Below are positions 7,952 to 15,238 of a stretch of DNA of 32,334 nt, one piece after another; position 1 is the stretch's first letter; each line of letters starts with the position of its first letter. This DNA comes from DASZGL01 sp035938875. GTDB taxonomy: Bacteria; Chloroflexota; Dormibacteria; Aeolococcales; Aeolococcaceae. The position numbers were made by a program, and so were the translations under genes. The notes beneath the pieces were generated by a model that was given only the letters and a program-made list of their open reading frames with translations, made no database searches and had not been told where the DNA came from. The stretch spans positions 1 to 32,334 of the forward strand of contig DASZGL010000127.1 in NCBI GenBank assembly GCA_035938875.1. The letters are read 5' to 3'.

Positions 7952-9058
7952 TCACGATCCGAGCTTGATGCGCGGACCGCTGGGCATCACCGGACCTTCC
8001 TTGGCGCGGAAGTTCTCCTTGCTCACCTCGGCGGCGATGTGCGAGGCGACGTCGCGAAAGACTCGGCCGATGGCGCTGTCGGGTGCGGCGGCCATCAGCG
8101 GCTGTCCGTCGCCACCACCAAGACGCACCCGTGGATCGAGGGGGATCTCGCCGAGGAAGGGCAGGCGATAGCGCTCGGCGAGCTCACGGCCCCCGCCGCT
8201 GCCGAAGACATCGGTGCGCTCACCGCAGTGGGAGCAGATGAAGCCGCTCATGTTCTCGACGATGCCGAGGACACTCACCTTCAGCTGGCCGAACATCCTG
8301 ATCCCACGGCTGACATCCGCGATGGACACGTCCTGTGGCTGGGTGACGATGACCGCACCGGTGAGCGGAATGCTCTGAGCCAGCGACAGCTGAGCATCGC
8401 CGGTCCCCGGCGGCAGGTCGACGACGAGATAGTCGAGCTCACCCCACTCGACGTCGTAAAGGAACTGCCGGATGGCGCTGCTGAGCATCGGCCCACGCCA
8501 CATCACCGGTTGGTCCGCGCCGAGCATCAAACCGATCGACATGGCCTTGAGTCCGTACGCGGTGGGCGGCATGATGCGCTGCCCCGCCGACGTCGGTTGA
8601 TCGTGCAGACCGAGCATGATGGGGACGTTAGGACCGTAGACGTCGGCGTCGAGCAGACCGACGCGCGCGCCCGCGGCGAGCAGTGCCAGGGCGACGTTGA
8701 CACTGACGGTCGTCTTGCCCACGCCGCCCTTGCCTGCGCTGACAGCGACAACGTTGCGCACACCGGGGATCTCCTGGCGTCCCGGGATGCCGCGAGTGCT
8801 GGTGACGTTCGAATCCCATTGCACGTCGACAGCACGCACTCCACTGACAGGGCCGATCAGCGCAGCCTCCACGTCCTTGATGATGCGATCCTTCAGGGGA
8901 CACGCCGGTGTGGTCAGCACGATGCGCATGTGCACCGTGCCGCCGTCGATGCGCAGATCCTTGACCATCTTCAGGGTCATCAGGTCGCGGTGCAGCTCGG
9001 GCTCCATGACAGTCGCCAGCGCGCGTTCGACCGCCGCAAGCGTTTGTGCGTCACTCAT
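7952..9058 (-). CDS. mrp: Mrp/ApbC/NBP35-type iron-sulfur cluster carrier ATPase
   Basis: The 368-residue protein has an N-terminal MIP18 (DUF59) domain (about residues 5-80, with TTPACPLKD), then a ParA/MinD-like P-loop domain: the deviant Walker A GKGGVGKT at 109-116, the switch LLDADVYGPNVP, and VVDLPPGTGDAQLSL. The C-terminal part carries C275-x2-C278 (ICSHCGE), which bridges an Fe-S cluster in the dimer. Proteins of this family bind and hand over Fe-S clusters in the cytosol. The ATG at 9058 has TATACT eight bases upstream, so a leaderless transcript is likely. It heads the operon mrp-MFS-LOG and is divergent from glcD. Confidence 0.93.
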   Translation of the reverse strand: MSDAQTLAAVERALATVMEPELHRDLMTLKMVKDLRIDGGTVHMRIVLTTPACPLKDRIIKDVEAALIGPVSGVRAVDVQWDSNVTSTRGIPGRQEIPGVRNVVAVSAGKGGVGKTTVSVNVALALLAAGARVGLLDADVYGPNVPIMLGLHDQPTSAGQRIMPPTAYGLKAMSIGLMLGADQPVMWRGPMLSSAIRQFLYDVEWGELDYLVVDLPPGTGDAQLSLAQSIPLTGAVIVTQPQDVSIADVSRGIRMFGQLKVSVLGIVENMSGFICSHCGERTDVFGSGGGRELAERYRLPFLGEIPLDPRVRLGGGDGQPLMAAAPDSAIGRVFRDVASHIAAEVSKENFRAKEGPVMPSGPRIKLGS

Positions 9059-9066
9059 CGCCTTCG

Positions 9067-9122
9067 AGTATAGCCACGGGTCTTGCAATGACCGCCCAGC
9101 GCCCGGATCGCACCAATACAAT
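9067..9122. promoter_or_regulatory. Divergent -10 boxes of mrp (TATACT) and glcD (TACAAT)
   Basis: On the minus strand TATACT (9072-9067) ends eight bases before the mrp ATG; on the plus strand TACAAT (9117-9122) ends eight bases before the glcD ATG at 9131. Both are five-of-six matches to TATAAT. Neither start codon has a Shine-Dalgarno, so transcription probably starts at or next to the initiation codon. No good -35 was seen for either. Confidence 0.6.
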
Positions 9123-9130
9123 TGCCCGCC

Positions 9131-10522
9131 ATGTCCGGGGCACGGCTGATCCGCGACCTCGAGCGACAGGTCGGCCGGCATCAGGTCCTGACCCGCGCCG
9201 CCGACCTCGCCGCTTACAGCTTCGACGCCTTCGGCGCCTCGGGTGAACGCCACGTCCCCGATGCCGTGGTGTTCCCTGCCTCGACCGATGAGGTGAGCGG
9301 CGCCGTCCAGGTCTGCGCCCACCACCGTGTTCCCGTCGTCCCCCGGGGCGCGGGAACCGGCTACGCGGGCGGCGCCATCCCCCTGGGAGGCGGTGTCGTC
9401 GTCAACCTCTGTCGCATGTCGCGCATGCTCGGCGTCGAGCGCGAGGCGATGCGCATGAAGGTCGAGGCCGGCGTGGTGACCGCGCGCGCACATCACGCCG
9501 CCGCGGCGGCCGGTCTCTACTACCCACCCGATCCCGGGTCGTCGACGACGAGCACCATCGGCGGCAACGTCGCCTGCAACGCCGGTGGCCCGCACGCGCT
9601 TCGTTACGGCGTCACCGCCGACCACGTCGCCGGGGCCACAGCGGTTCTGGCCGACGGTCGGATCGTGCGCCTCGGCGAGGGCGGCGACGGAGGCACCGAC
9701 CTGCTCCGCCTCCTCGTCGGTTCCGAGGGCACCCTCGGCGTGGTCACCGAGGTCATCCTCCGCGTCATCCCTGCGCCGGCGGCGCGATCGACCATCGCCG
9801 CAGCGTTTGCCGACATGGACGCCGCGGCCAGGGCGGTGGCCGGCATCGCCGCGGCCAAACTCGTCCCCGCCGCTCTCGAGTTCCTCGACGAGGCCGCGCT
9901 CGACGCGGTGCGTCGCTCCGGGGTCACCGCCTACGCGCCAAGGGCGGGAGCGCTGCTCCTCGTCGAGGTTGAGGGCGACGCGTCGACTGCTGCCGCCGAG
10001 TCGGACGCGGTCCGCGCGGCGATCGACTCCGCGGGCCCGATCGCCGTCGAAACCGCCGGCGACGCGGCCGCGGCTCACCGACTATGGGCGGCCCGGAAGG
10101 CGATCAGCGCAGCCGTCGCTCGGGTGATGATCGGCAAGGTCAACGAGGACGTCGTCGTCCCCCGCGACCGCTGCGCCGAGCTGGTCGCCGCGGTGCGCCG
10201 CATCGGCGAGGAGCGCCAGGTGCCGGTGGTCAACTTCGGCCACCTCGGCGACGGCAACATCCACGCCACCTTCCTCATCGACCCCCGCCGCCCCGGTGAC
10301 CGCGCCCGTGCCGACGCCGCCGCCGGCAGCCTCTTCGAGGTGGTGCTCGGCATGGGCGGCTCGCTGACGGGCGAACACGGCATCGGCTACACCAAGCTCG
10401 CCTTCGTCGAACGCCAGCTCGGTGACGGCAGCATCGCCCTGATGCGCCGCCTCAAGGTCGCCCTCGACCCGCAGGGCATCCTCAACCCGGGAAAGAAGAT
10501 CCCACCCGTCAAGCCCGCTTAA
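9131..10522 (+). CDS. glcD: FAD-linked 2-hydroxyacid dehydrogenase, GlcD type
   Basis: A 463-residue flavoprotein with an N-terminal PCMH-type FAD-binding domain (about residues 40-215, with VPRGAGTGYAGGAIPLGGG and PPDPGSSTTSTIGGNVACNAGG) and a C-terminal FAD-oxidase domain holding the metal-site histidines in NFGHLGDGNIH and the closing GEHGIG and LDPQGILNPGK motifs. The family oxidises glycolate, D-lactate or D-2-hydroxyglutarate. GlcE and GlcF partners are absent from this window, so it may be a single-subunit D-lactate/2-hydroxyacid dehydrogenase. The ATG at 9131 is preferred over a TTG at 9122 because TACAAT covers that TTG and would start transcription at about the ATG. A perfect hairpin follows the stop. 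Confidence 0.88.
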   Translation: MSGARLIRDLERQVGRHQVLTRAADLAAYSFDAFGASGERHVPDAVVFPASTDEVSGAVQVCAHHRVPVVPRGAGTGYAGGAIPLGGGVVVNLCRMSRMLGVEREAMRMKVEAGVVTARAHHAAAAAGLYYPPDPGSSTTSTIGGNVACNAGGPHALRYGVTADHVAGATAVLADGRIVRLGEGGDGGTDLLRLLVGSEGTLGVVTEVILRVIPAPAARSTIAAAFADMDAAARAVAGIAAAKLVPAALEFLDEAALDAVRRSGVTAYAPRAGALLLVEVEGDASTAAAESDAVRAAIDSAGPIAVETAGDAAAAHRLWAARKAISAAVARVMIGKVNEDVVVPRDRCAELVAAVRRIGEERQVPVVNFGHLGDGNIHATFLIDPRRPGDRARADAAAGSLFEVVLGMGGSLTGEHGIGYTKLAFVERQLGDGSIALMRRLKVALDPQGILNPGKKIPPVKPA

Positions 10523-10557
10523 AACAACCGGTCCGGAGCTGAGTGGCCCCGGACCGG
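10522..10557. terminator. Bidirectional terminator between glcD and the Ig-like surface gene
   Basis: CCGGTCCGG (10528-10536) and CCGGACCGG (10549-10557) form a perfect 9-bp stem with a 12-base loop. On the minus strand it is followed by TTGTTTTAAG, a fair U-tract, so it should terminate the leftward surface-protein gene; on the plus strand it lies just after the glcD stop. Confidence 0.8.
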
Positions 10558-10582
10558 CATGGGTTCTTTCGGTTGCCGTCGC

Positions 10583-11380
10583 CTACTCGGCGCCGTTCCT
10601 CCGCCTGCGACCGAAGCGAAGGCCGAGGCCGGCCAATCCGCCGCCGGTGATGAGCAGGGCCAGACCGTTGGCCAGGGACAGGTCCGTCCCGGTTGTCGGG
10701 GCGGTCGTGATGGCCTGGGTGCCGCCGGTCGGGGTCTGGTTGCCGCCGGTGGTGATGCCTTGCGTGCCGCCGGTCGGCGTCGGAGTCGGTGTGGTGGTGC
10801 CTTGCGTGCCCCCGGTCGGCGTCGGGGTGGGCGTCGGGGTCGGTGTGGACTGGGTCGGCGTGGGCGTTGGTGTGGTGGTCGTCGCCGGCTTGGTGACGGT
10901 GACGGGCTCATCCTTGCAGCCGCTGCTCGTCTCGACGGAATTCCCGTTCATGATCGAAGCCACCCAGTAATACGTACCGGGGGTCGCCGGCGCGATCGTC
11001 GGCGTCGAAGAGACGTTATCGACGTCGTTGTCCTCAACGGCGCTGTCGTCCAGCGGAACAGAGACAAGTGTGGTGAACGCGGACAGCGCGGTGGGTGTGC
11101 ACGTGGCGTTGTCGAAGAGCTGGAACCTGATCTTGCGGTCGTCGGTGACGTCCTCGTTGAGATGCGCCGTGTCGAAGATCTGCGTCGTGCCCGCCACTGC
11201 CGAACCCGTGTTCGGGGTGGTCGCCGGGGTCCCGAACGTGTGTGCGGACGCCTGAATGAGGCCGATCGTTCCGGCTAGAGCAGCCGCACCGAGCAGCCCC
11301 GCCGAGCTCAGTGCAGCCAATCCGAGCCGCCTTCGAGGGCCAGGCGGCCGAATTCCAATGCTGGCGCTTGGACGTGCCAT
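10583..11380 (-). CDS. Secreted Ig-like surface protein with Thr/Pro stalk and C-terminal anchor (paralogue 1)
   Basis: The 265-residue protein has an Arg-rich N-terminus and a hydrophobic signal core ending ASA-HTFG (cleavage after about residue 46). One beta-rich domain follows (about 47-165) with LNEDVTDDRKIRFQLF, C94, GTYYWVASIMNG and C155; the two Cys probably pair. Then comes a Thr/Pro stalk with three TPTGGTQ(G/A)xTT repeats, and a C-terminal PTTG followed by a hydrophobic helix and RRRR, like a sortase-type signal although not canonical LPXTG. It is clearly paralogous to the gene at 11627-12694. The ATG at 11380 has AGGAAGG about ten bases upstream. The domain resembles the repeated bacterial Ig-like units (GTxxWxAsyxGDANN...C) of large surface proteins. 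Function unknown; adhesion or a cell-surface shell component is a guess. Confidence 0.8.
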   Translation of the reverse strand: MARPSASIGIRPPGPRRRLGLAALSSAGLLGAAALAGTIGLIQASAHTFGTPATTPNTGSAVAGTTQIFDTAHLNEDVTDDRKIRFQLFDNATCTPTALSAFTTLVSVPLDDSAVEDNDVDNVSSTPTIAPATPGTYYWVASIMNGNSVETSSGCKDEPVTVTKPATTTTPTPTPTQSTPTPTPTPTPTGGTQGTTTPTPTPTGGTQGITTGGNQTPTGGTQAITTAPTTGTDLSLANGLALLITGGGLAGLGLRFGRRRRNGAE

Positions 11381-11482
11381 TTCGTATCACCCTTCCTGTT
11401 TGGGGTCCGGCACCGGCTGGTGGCCCGCCTCCGGTGGCCGAAACCCGCGCTGATCTGCCCACGTTGGTCGTGGGTCATCTCG

Positions 11483-11529
11483 ATCGTAGACGATTGTTGG
11501 ACAACTTTACAACTGTTTACCTGAACGCC
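11483..11529 (-). promoter_or_regulatory. Promoter region of surface paralogue 1 with shared 41-bp block
   Basis: On the minus strand a 41-bp block (11529-11489) reads GGCGTT, two bases, GGTAAA, five bases, GTAAAG, then a CAA and a closing TCGTC. The same block with the same spacing precedes the paralogous gene (12809-12769); 27 of 41 positions agree and the matches are clustered. Inside and after it, TTGTAA (11512-11507), an 18-base spacer and TACGAT (11488-11483) could be a -35/-10 pair for this gene. The two GTAAA copies are ten bases apart, about one helical turn, as in a direct-repeat operator or activator site. Confidence 0.6.
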
Positions 11530-11557
11530 AGCGGGTGACCACTCGCCGGGAATGGGC

Positions 11558-11601
11558 AAAAAAATTGGCCGGCCCGGAGCGCAGAGAGATCCGGACCGGC
11601 C
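11558..11601 (-). terminator. Rho-independent terminator of surface paralogue 2
   Basis: On the minus strand GGCCGGTCCGGA (11601-11590), an 11-base loop and TCCGGGCCGGCC (11578-11567) form a 12-bp stem with one G-U pair, followed by AATTTTTTT. This is the clearest intrinsic terminator in the window. It lies 25 bases after the stop of the gene at 11627-12694. Confidence 0.92.
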
Positions 11602-11626
11602 TTCGCGAGTTGAATATCTTGGTCGA

Positions 11627-12694
11627 CTAGTCGGAAGACACCTTGTCGGCGATCATCCTGCGGCGGCGGGGAACGATCACGGCCAGCGCCGCGAGAGCCA
11701 AGCCGGAGACGATGAGTGCCATACCGCCGGGCGGCAGGTTGCTACCGGTGTTCGGTGGATGCACCACAGTTGCGGCCAGTGTGCCGCCGGTGGGTGTTGG
11801 CGTCGGTGTTGGCGTCGGTGTTGGCTTAGGCGTGGGTGTTGGCGTGGGTGTTGGCGTGGGTGTTGGCGTGGGTGTTGGCGTGGGTGTTGGCGCGATGACC
11901 ACCTGCTCGGCGTTGCAGCCACTGGCAACACCAAGGTTGTTGGCGTCACCGAGGTACGTCGCCATCCAGCGGTAGGTGCCCGCCACGAGAGCTGCGAAGA
12001 CCTTGGAGTGGGTGGCACCGTTGACGTCGATGTTCTCGGTGTCGGTCAAGACAGGCTGTCCCGTCTGTTCGTCGCAGCTCGGGTCGGCGGGTGAGAAGAG
12101 ATCGAAGCGCACCTTGCCCGTCGGATGGAATCCGCCGGTGACGGCCGCGCCATCGCTGATCGACGTGCCCACCGTGCCCCCAGCCGATGGCGAGGTGGCA
12201 ATCTTGGGCTGCGCCTTGGAGATCACCACAGGCTCGGCGCCACACGCAGTCGTGACCTCGGCGGTCTGACCGTTCATGATCGACGCCACCCAGTAGTACG
12301 TACCCGGCGCCGTCGCCGTGAAGCCCTCATCGGTGGAGACGTCGTCGGTGCCGGTGTCCTCCGCCTTGGTGTCGTCCAGGGGCACGGGCACGAGGTCTGT
12401 GAACAGCGCCGGCCCGCTGCAGGTCGCGTTGTTGAAGAGCTGGAAGCTGATCATGCGGTCGTCGGTGACGTCCTCGTTGAGCTTCGCTGTGTCGTGGAGG
12501 ACGGTGCCGACCGGGCCTGACGTCGGGTCAGCGACGGTGGCGGGAACCCCAAACGTGTGCGCTGATGCTCGGATGGTGGTGCCGACGAATGCTCCCGCGC
12601 CGATGATGACCGCCGCGGTCAGCGCAGTGAGTCGGTGCTGTCCAAGACGCCCGCCGTCCTGCTCCGCTCCAATGTTGAAACTTGAATGCGCCAT
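11627..12694 (-). CDS. Secreted two-domain Ig-like surface protein with Thr/Pro stalk and C-terminal anchor (paralogue 2)
   Basis: The 355-residue protein has a signal peptide with core at about 22-42 and cleavage after ASA (residue 45), directly followed by HTFG as in its neighbour. Domain 1 (about 46-160) matches paralogue 1 closely (LNEDVTDDR, FQLFNNATC, GTYYWVASIMNG, C92 and C151). Domain 2 (about 162-268) is a more distant repeat of the same fold (TGKVRFDLF, C207, GTYRWMATYLGDANN, C260). A long (PT)n stalk, encoded by a 12-bp tandem repeat, leads to PPNTG, a hydrophobic helix and RRRR, which looks like a sortase-type signal. GAGGAAGG gives a good Shine-Dalgarno nine to ten bases before the ATG at 12694. 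A strong terminator follows, and the gene has its own shared-type promoter block, so the pair are separate transcripts. Function unknown. Confidence 0.82.
   Translation of the reverse strand: MAHSSFNIGAEQDGGRLGQHRLTALTAAVIIGAGAFVGTTIRASAHTFGVPATVADPTSGPVGTVLHDTAKLNEDVTDDRMISFQLFNNATCSGPALFTDLVPVPLDDTKAEDTGTDDVSTDEGFTATAPGTYYWVASIMNGQTAEVTTACGAEPVVISKAQPKIATSPSAGGTVGTSISDGAAVTGGFHPTGKVRFDLFSPADPSCDEQTGQPVLTDTENIDVNGATHSKVFAALVAGTYRWMATYLGDANNLGVASGCNAEQVVIAPTPTPTPTPTPTPTPTPTPTPKPTPTPTPTPTPTGGTLAATVVHPPNTGSNLPPGGMALIVSGLALAALAVIVPRRRRMIADKVSSD
11793..11894. repeat. 12-bp tandem repeat encoding the Pro-Thr stalk
   Basis: The unit GGTGTTGGCGTG (plus strand) recurs with period 12: three variant copies at 11793-11828, a six-base remnant, then four perfect copies at 11835-11882 and a one-mismatch copy at 11883-11894. 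Read on the minus strand it encodes Pro-Thr pairs. Whole-unit gains or losses keep the frame and change stalk length by four residues. Confidence 0.9.
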
Positions 12695-12768
12695 GCCGAT
12701 GAGCCCCCTTCCTCAGAAAGATACGGATTGAATGTAGTCGGATAACTCTGTGAGGACGATGCACCTTC

Positions 12769-12809
12769 GACGAAAATTGCGCGGCTTTACTGAGATTTAC
12801 CGAAACGCC
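12769..12809 (-). promoter_or_regulatory. Shared 41-bp upstream block of surface paralogue 2
   Basis: On the minus strand the block carries GGCGTT, two bases, GGTAAA (12801-12796), five bases, GTAAAG (12790-12785), CAA and TCGTC (12773-12769), in the same order and spacing as upstream of paralogue 1. It lies 91 bases before the ATG, against 125 bases in paralogue 1. No clear sigma70 -10 at the right distance was found here, so the block itself may include the recognition site of an alternative sigma factor or an activator. Confidence 0.55.
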
Positions 12810-12843
12810 ATCGAAACACCACAGCCGGAGTTCGGCGCGACCG

Positions 12844-13515
12844 TCAGATGTCGACGCGAACGACCTCGGCTGCGCGCTGAAGTTGCAATCCGGTGACCGC
12901 CTGCACAGCGTCGGCCGACCAGCCGTCGACGACCTCGCAGAGCACGGGCTGACCGCTGATGAAGCGGATCATGGCGACGTCGGTGACCACGGTGTCGACG
13001 CAGCTCCGAGCCGTCAGCGGCAGTGTGCACCGCTCCACCAGGCGCGGTGTTCCGTCGGCGGCACTGTGCAACATGGCGACGATGAGCCGGCGGGCCCCCT
13101 GGGCGATGTCCATCGCTCCGCCGATGCCGCCAAGGCCCTTGCCCGGCCGCCTCCAGTTCGCCAGGTCAGCGTTGGCCGAAACCTGCATGCCTCCGAGAAC
13201 CGCGGCGTCAAGATGGCCCCCACGAACCATGGCGAAGGCCTCGGCGCTGCTGGTGATGGCCGCGCCCGGCAGCAGTGTGATGGGCTGCGACTGGGCATCG
13301 ATGAGGTCGGGGTCACCAGGCGGGTCGCCGGGCGGTCCGGCACCGAGGACTCCGGACTCGACGTGCAGGGTCACCTCATCGTCGGCGCCGATGAACTGGG
13401 CGACGAGAGTGGGCAGACCGATACCGAGGTTCACCGTCCATCCCCGCTGCAGCAGGCGGGCGACGCGCAGAGCGACGAGCTCGCGGGAGAGCCGCGGCGC
13501 CGGATCGCCGGTCAC
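12844..13515 (-). CDS. scoB: 3-oxoacid CoA-transferase, subunit B
   Basis: This 223-residue protein is the beta subunit of a class I CoA-transferase, which moves CoA between succinate (or acetate) and a 3-oxoacid such as acetoacetate or 3-oxoadipate. It has the N-terminal VNLGIGLPTLVAQFI loop and the catalytic Glu53 in HVESGVLGAGP, then SAEAFAMVRGGHLDAAVLGGMQV and GKGLGGIGGAMD, all family hallmarks. Length agrees with PcaJ/ScoB/AtoA. The GTG start at 13515-13513 overlaps the TGA of subunit A (GTGA). The physiological substrate (acetoacetate against 3-oxoadipate) cannot be told from the sequence. It is the last gene of the leftward hppA cluster; no clear terminator follows. Confidence 0.9.
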   Translation of the reverse strand: MTGDPAPRLSRELVALRVARLLQRGWTVNLGIGLPTLVAQFIGADDEVTLHVESGVLGAGPPGDPPGDPDLIDAQSQPITLLPGAAITSSAEAFAMVRGGHLDAAVLGGMQVSANADLANWRRPGKGLGGIGGAMDIAQGARRLIVAMLHSAADGTPRLVERCTLPLTARSCVDTVVTDVAMIRFISGQPVLCEVVDGWSADAVQAVTGLQLQRAAEVVRVDI

Positions 13516-14213
13516 TCGACCACGCCGAGGCGGCGCTCGACCGCGCGGCCGCCGATGACCAGGCGGTCGACGTAGGTCGCCGGCGTCACCACACATTCGG
13601 GATCGATGGACCCCGAGGCGACCACCTCATCGACCTCGGCGATCACCAGGTCCGCAGCGGTGGCCATCTCCGGATTGAAGTTGCGCGCCGCAAACCGATA
13701 CACGAGGTTGCCGTGCTCGTCGGCACGGTGCGCGCGAATCAAGGCGACGTCGGCGTGCAGCGGCGGCTCGAGAAGGTGCGGGACACCGTCGATGTCGTGC
13801 AGCTGCCGTCCTTCGGCGTATGACGTGCCGATCCCGGTGCGAAGCATCACTCCACCGATGCCTGCGCCACCGGCGCGGATGCGTTCTGCGAAGGTGCCCT
13901 GGGGCATCATCTCCACCTCGACCTCACCCGCTGCGTGCATGGCGTCGAGAGGGATCGGCCGCGTCGCCGGGGTCGCGTAGGAGCACACCAGGCGCCGTAC
14001 CTGCCGTGACTCGAGGAGGACGACGTGGTCGGGGCGGCGATCACTGCCTCCGCTGTTGGTGATCAGGGTGAGATCGCGGACGCCGCGGTCGCGCAGTGCG
14101 TGGATCAACCCGTAGGGGATGCCCGCCGCGGCGAAGCCACCGACCATGATCGAGGCGCCATCGCCGATGTCGGCGACAGCCTCGGCCGCGGTGAGCACCG
14201 GCTTGCCGCTCAT
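13512..14213 (-). CDS. scoA: 3-oxoacid CoA-transferase, subunit A
   Basis: The 233-residue alpha subunit shows the family's MVGGFAAAGIPYGLIHAL motif near the N-terminus, LTLITNSGG, MPQGTFAERIRAGGAGIGG and the later NLVYRFAARNFNPEMATAADLVIAEVDE stretch. It forms the active enzyme with the downstream subunit B, whose start it overlaps by four bases. Its own ATG at 14213-14211 overlaps the TGA of the preceding coiled-coil gene (ATGA), so three genes appear translationally coupled. ScoA, PcaI or AtoD are all possible names. Confidence 0.9.
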   Translation of the reverse strand: MSGKPVLTAAEAVADIGDGASIMVGGFAAAGIPYGLIHALRDRGVRDLTLITNSGGSDRRPDHVVLLESRQVRRLVCSYATPATRPIPLDAMHAAGEVEVEMMPQGTFAERIRAGGAGIGGVMLRTGIGTSYAEGRQLHDIDGVPHLLEPPLHADVALIRAHRADEHGNLVYRFAARNFNPEMATAADLVIAEVDEVVASGSIDPECVVTPATYVDRLVIGGRAVERRLGVVE

Positions 14214-14548
14214 GATTCGAGGACCGCCCGCAGCGAGGCGGCGTAGTCGGTGTGGGTGATGATGTTGGCGAGGTCGCGCCCGTCGTTCTCCGCCTCCATC
14301 GCCGCCTCGTAGACGAAGCTGTAGACGTTGGTTAGCGTCCAGTCGCCGAAACCGATGCTCTGCAACGCATCGCGCAACATCGGATCCTTGTAAGCCGCCT
14401 CGAAGGTCACCGTCGCCGCCTCATAGAGAGCGACGAGGTTGCGCAGCTCGGCCTCGTATTCCTCGATCAGCTCCTGGCGCGCGTTCTCGGCGCGAAGGCG
14501 CGCCAGTGTCCGGCGGATGTCTCGAATCTCGAGCTGGTACTCGTCCAC
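14210..14548 (-). CDS. Small charged coiled-coil protein coupled to the CoA-transferase, unknown
   Basis: I do not recognise this 112-residue protein. The first 45 residues are highly charged with heptad-like spacing (IRDIRRTLARLRAENARQELIEEYEAELRNL), probably a coiled coil; the rest is a mixed alpha region with FGDWTLTNVYSFVYEAAMEAEN and no membrane segment or Cys. It begins with GTG at 14548 behind AGGA, 13 bases after the four-TM protein stop, and ends in an ATGA overlap with scoA. That tight coupling suggests it is made in step with the transferase and may bind it or its substrate complex, which is only inference. Confidence 0.7.
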   Translation of the reverse strand: MDEYQLEIRDIRRTLARLRAENARQELIEEYEAELRNLVALYEAATVTFEAAYKDPMLRDALQSIGFGDWTLTNVYSFVYEAAMEAENDGRDLANIITHTDYAASLRAVLES

Positions 14549-14561
14549 CTAGTGTCCTGTC

Positions 14562-15218
14562 TCAGACCTGGATGTCGACTCCACCGAGCAGCGCCACCAC
14601 GCGGTCGCCGCCGACGATCAGTGCCGCTCCGGCGCCGAGGGCAGCACCGGTGAACGCCAGTGAGATGCCGCTCACCAGGCCGGCGAGGGGGCGGAACGCC
14701 GCCAGCGCACCACCGACCAGGATCACGGCGAATCCCAGGGCGAGGACGACGACACCGGCGCTGATGTCGACGTGCAGGGATGGTGTCGCCGCAACGGTGA
14801 GGCGCGAACGCTCACCGACGAGGACGCCGGCGACGAGCGCATCACCGAGCAGGCCGATACCGGCGCCGAGTCCGGCGAAGCCGCGAAGCGGCGGCGCCAG
14901 CAACGTCAGTGCGGCGATTCCACCTCCGATGGCCAAGAGGATCACCCCGGTGCGGAAGCCGAAGTCGGCGATGCTGGCGGTGCGGGTGATGCCCGCCAGG
15001 CCGTGGTCGAGCGCGTGGCGGAGCGTGCTCGCCGCTGTCACTCCATTGCCCACGGGGATCGACGCCGATTGATTGCGACCGAAGGTCAGCTGGTGCGATG
15101 GGTCGATGCTGGCGCTGAGGTCGACGAAGAATCCCAGCACGACGATGAGCACGCCCGCGGTGAGCACCAGCACACCGATCAGGCGCCGGCTGCGCAAGGG
15201 AAAGGTGGCCATTCTCAC
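14562..15218 (-). CDS. Four-TM membrane protein downstream of hppA, unknown
   Basis: A 218-residue integral membrane protein with hydrophobic segments at about 13-32, 87-107, 113-135 and 150-172, and a further weakly hydrophobic Gly/Ala-rich stretch near the C-terminus. An extracytoplasmic loop of about 50 residues with polar residues (PSHQLTFGRNQSASIPVGNG) lies between the first two. No family is recognised. GGAGGAG lies nine bases before the GTG at 15218, which is therefore preferred over the ATG at 15212. The start is 20 bases after the hppA stop, so the two are surely cotranscribed; an accessory role to the pump or to membrane energetics is possible but unproven. Confidence 0.75.
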   Translation of the reverse strand: MRMATFPLRSRRLIGVLVLTAGVLIVVLGFFVDLSASIDPSHQLTFGRNQSASIPVGNGVTAASTLRHALDHGLAGITRTASIADFGFRTGVILLAIGGGIAALTLLAPPLRGFAGLGAGIGLLGDALVAGVLVGERSRLTVAATPSLHVDISAGVVVLALGFAVILVGGALAAFRPLAGLVSGISLAFTGAALGAGAALIVGGDRVVALLGGVDIQV

Positions 15219-15238
15219 GGGGGGATGCTCCTCCCGGG

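Noticed and set aside
11793..11894. CRISPR-like regular repeats
   Set aside because: The units are 12 bases with no spacers and lie in frame inside a coding gene as a Pro-Thr stalk.
14552..14568. Possible dispersed repeat: GTGTCCTGTC...GAC here and at 22207-22220
   Set aside because: Only about ten bases plus a few scattered matches are shared, and only the second copy forms a hairpin. This is not enough to claim an insertion-sequence end.
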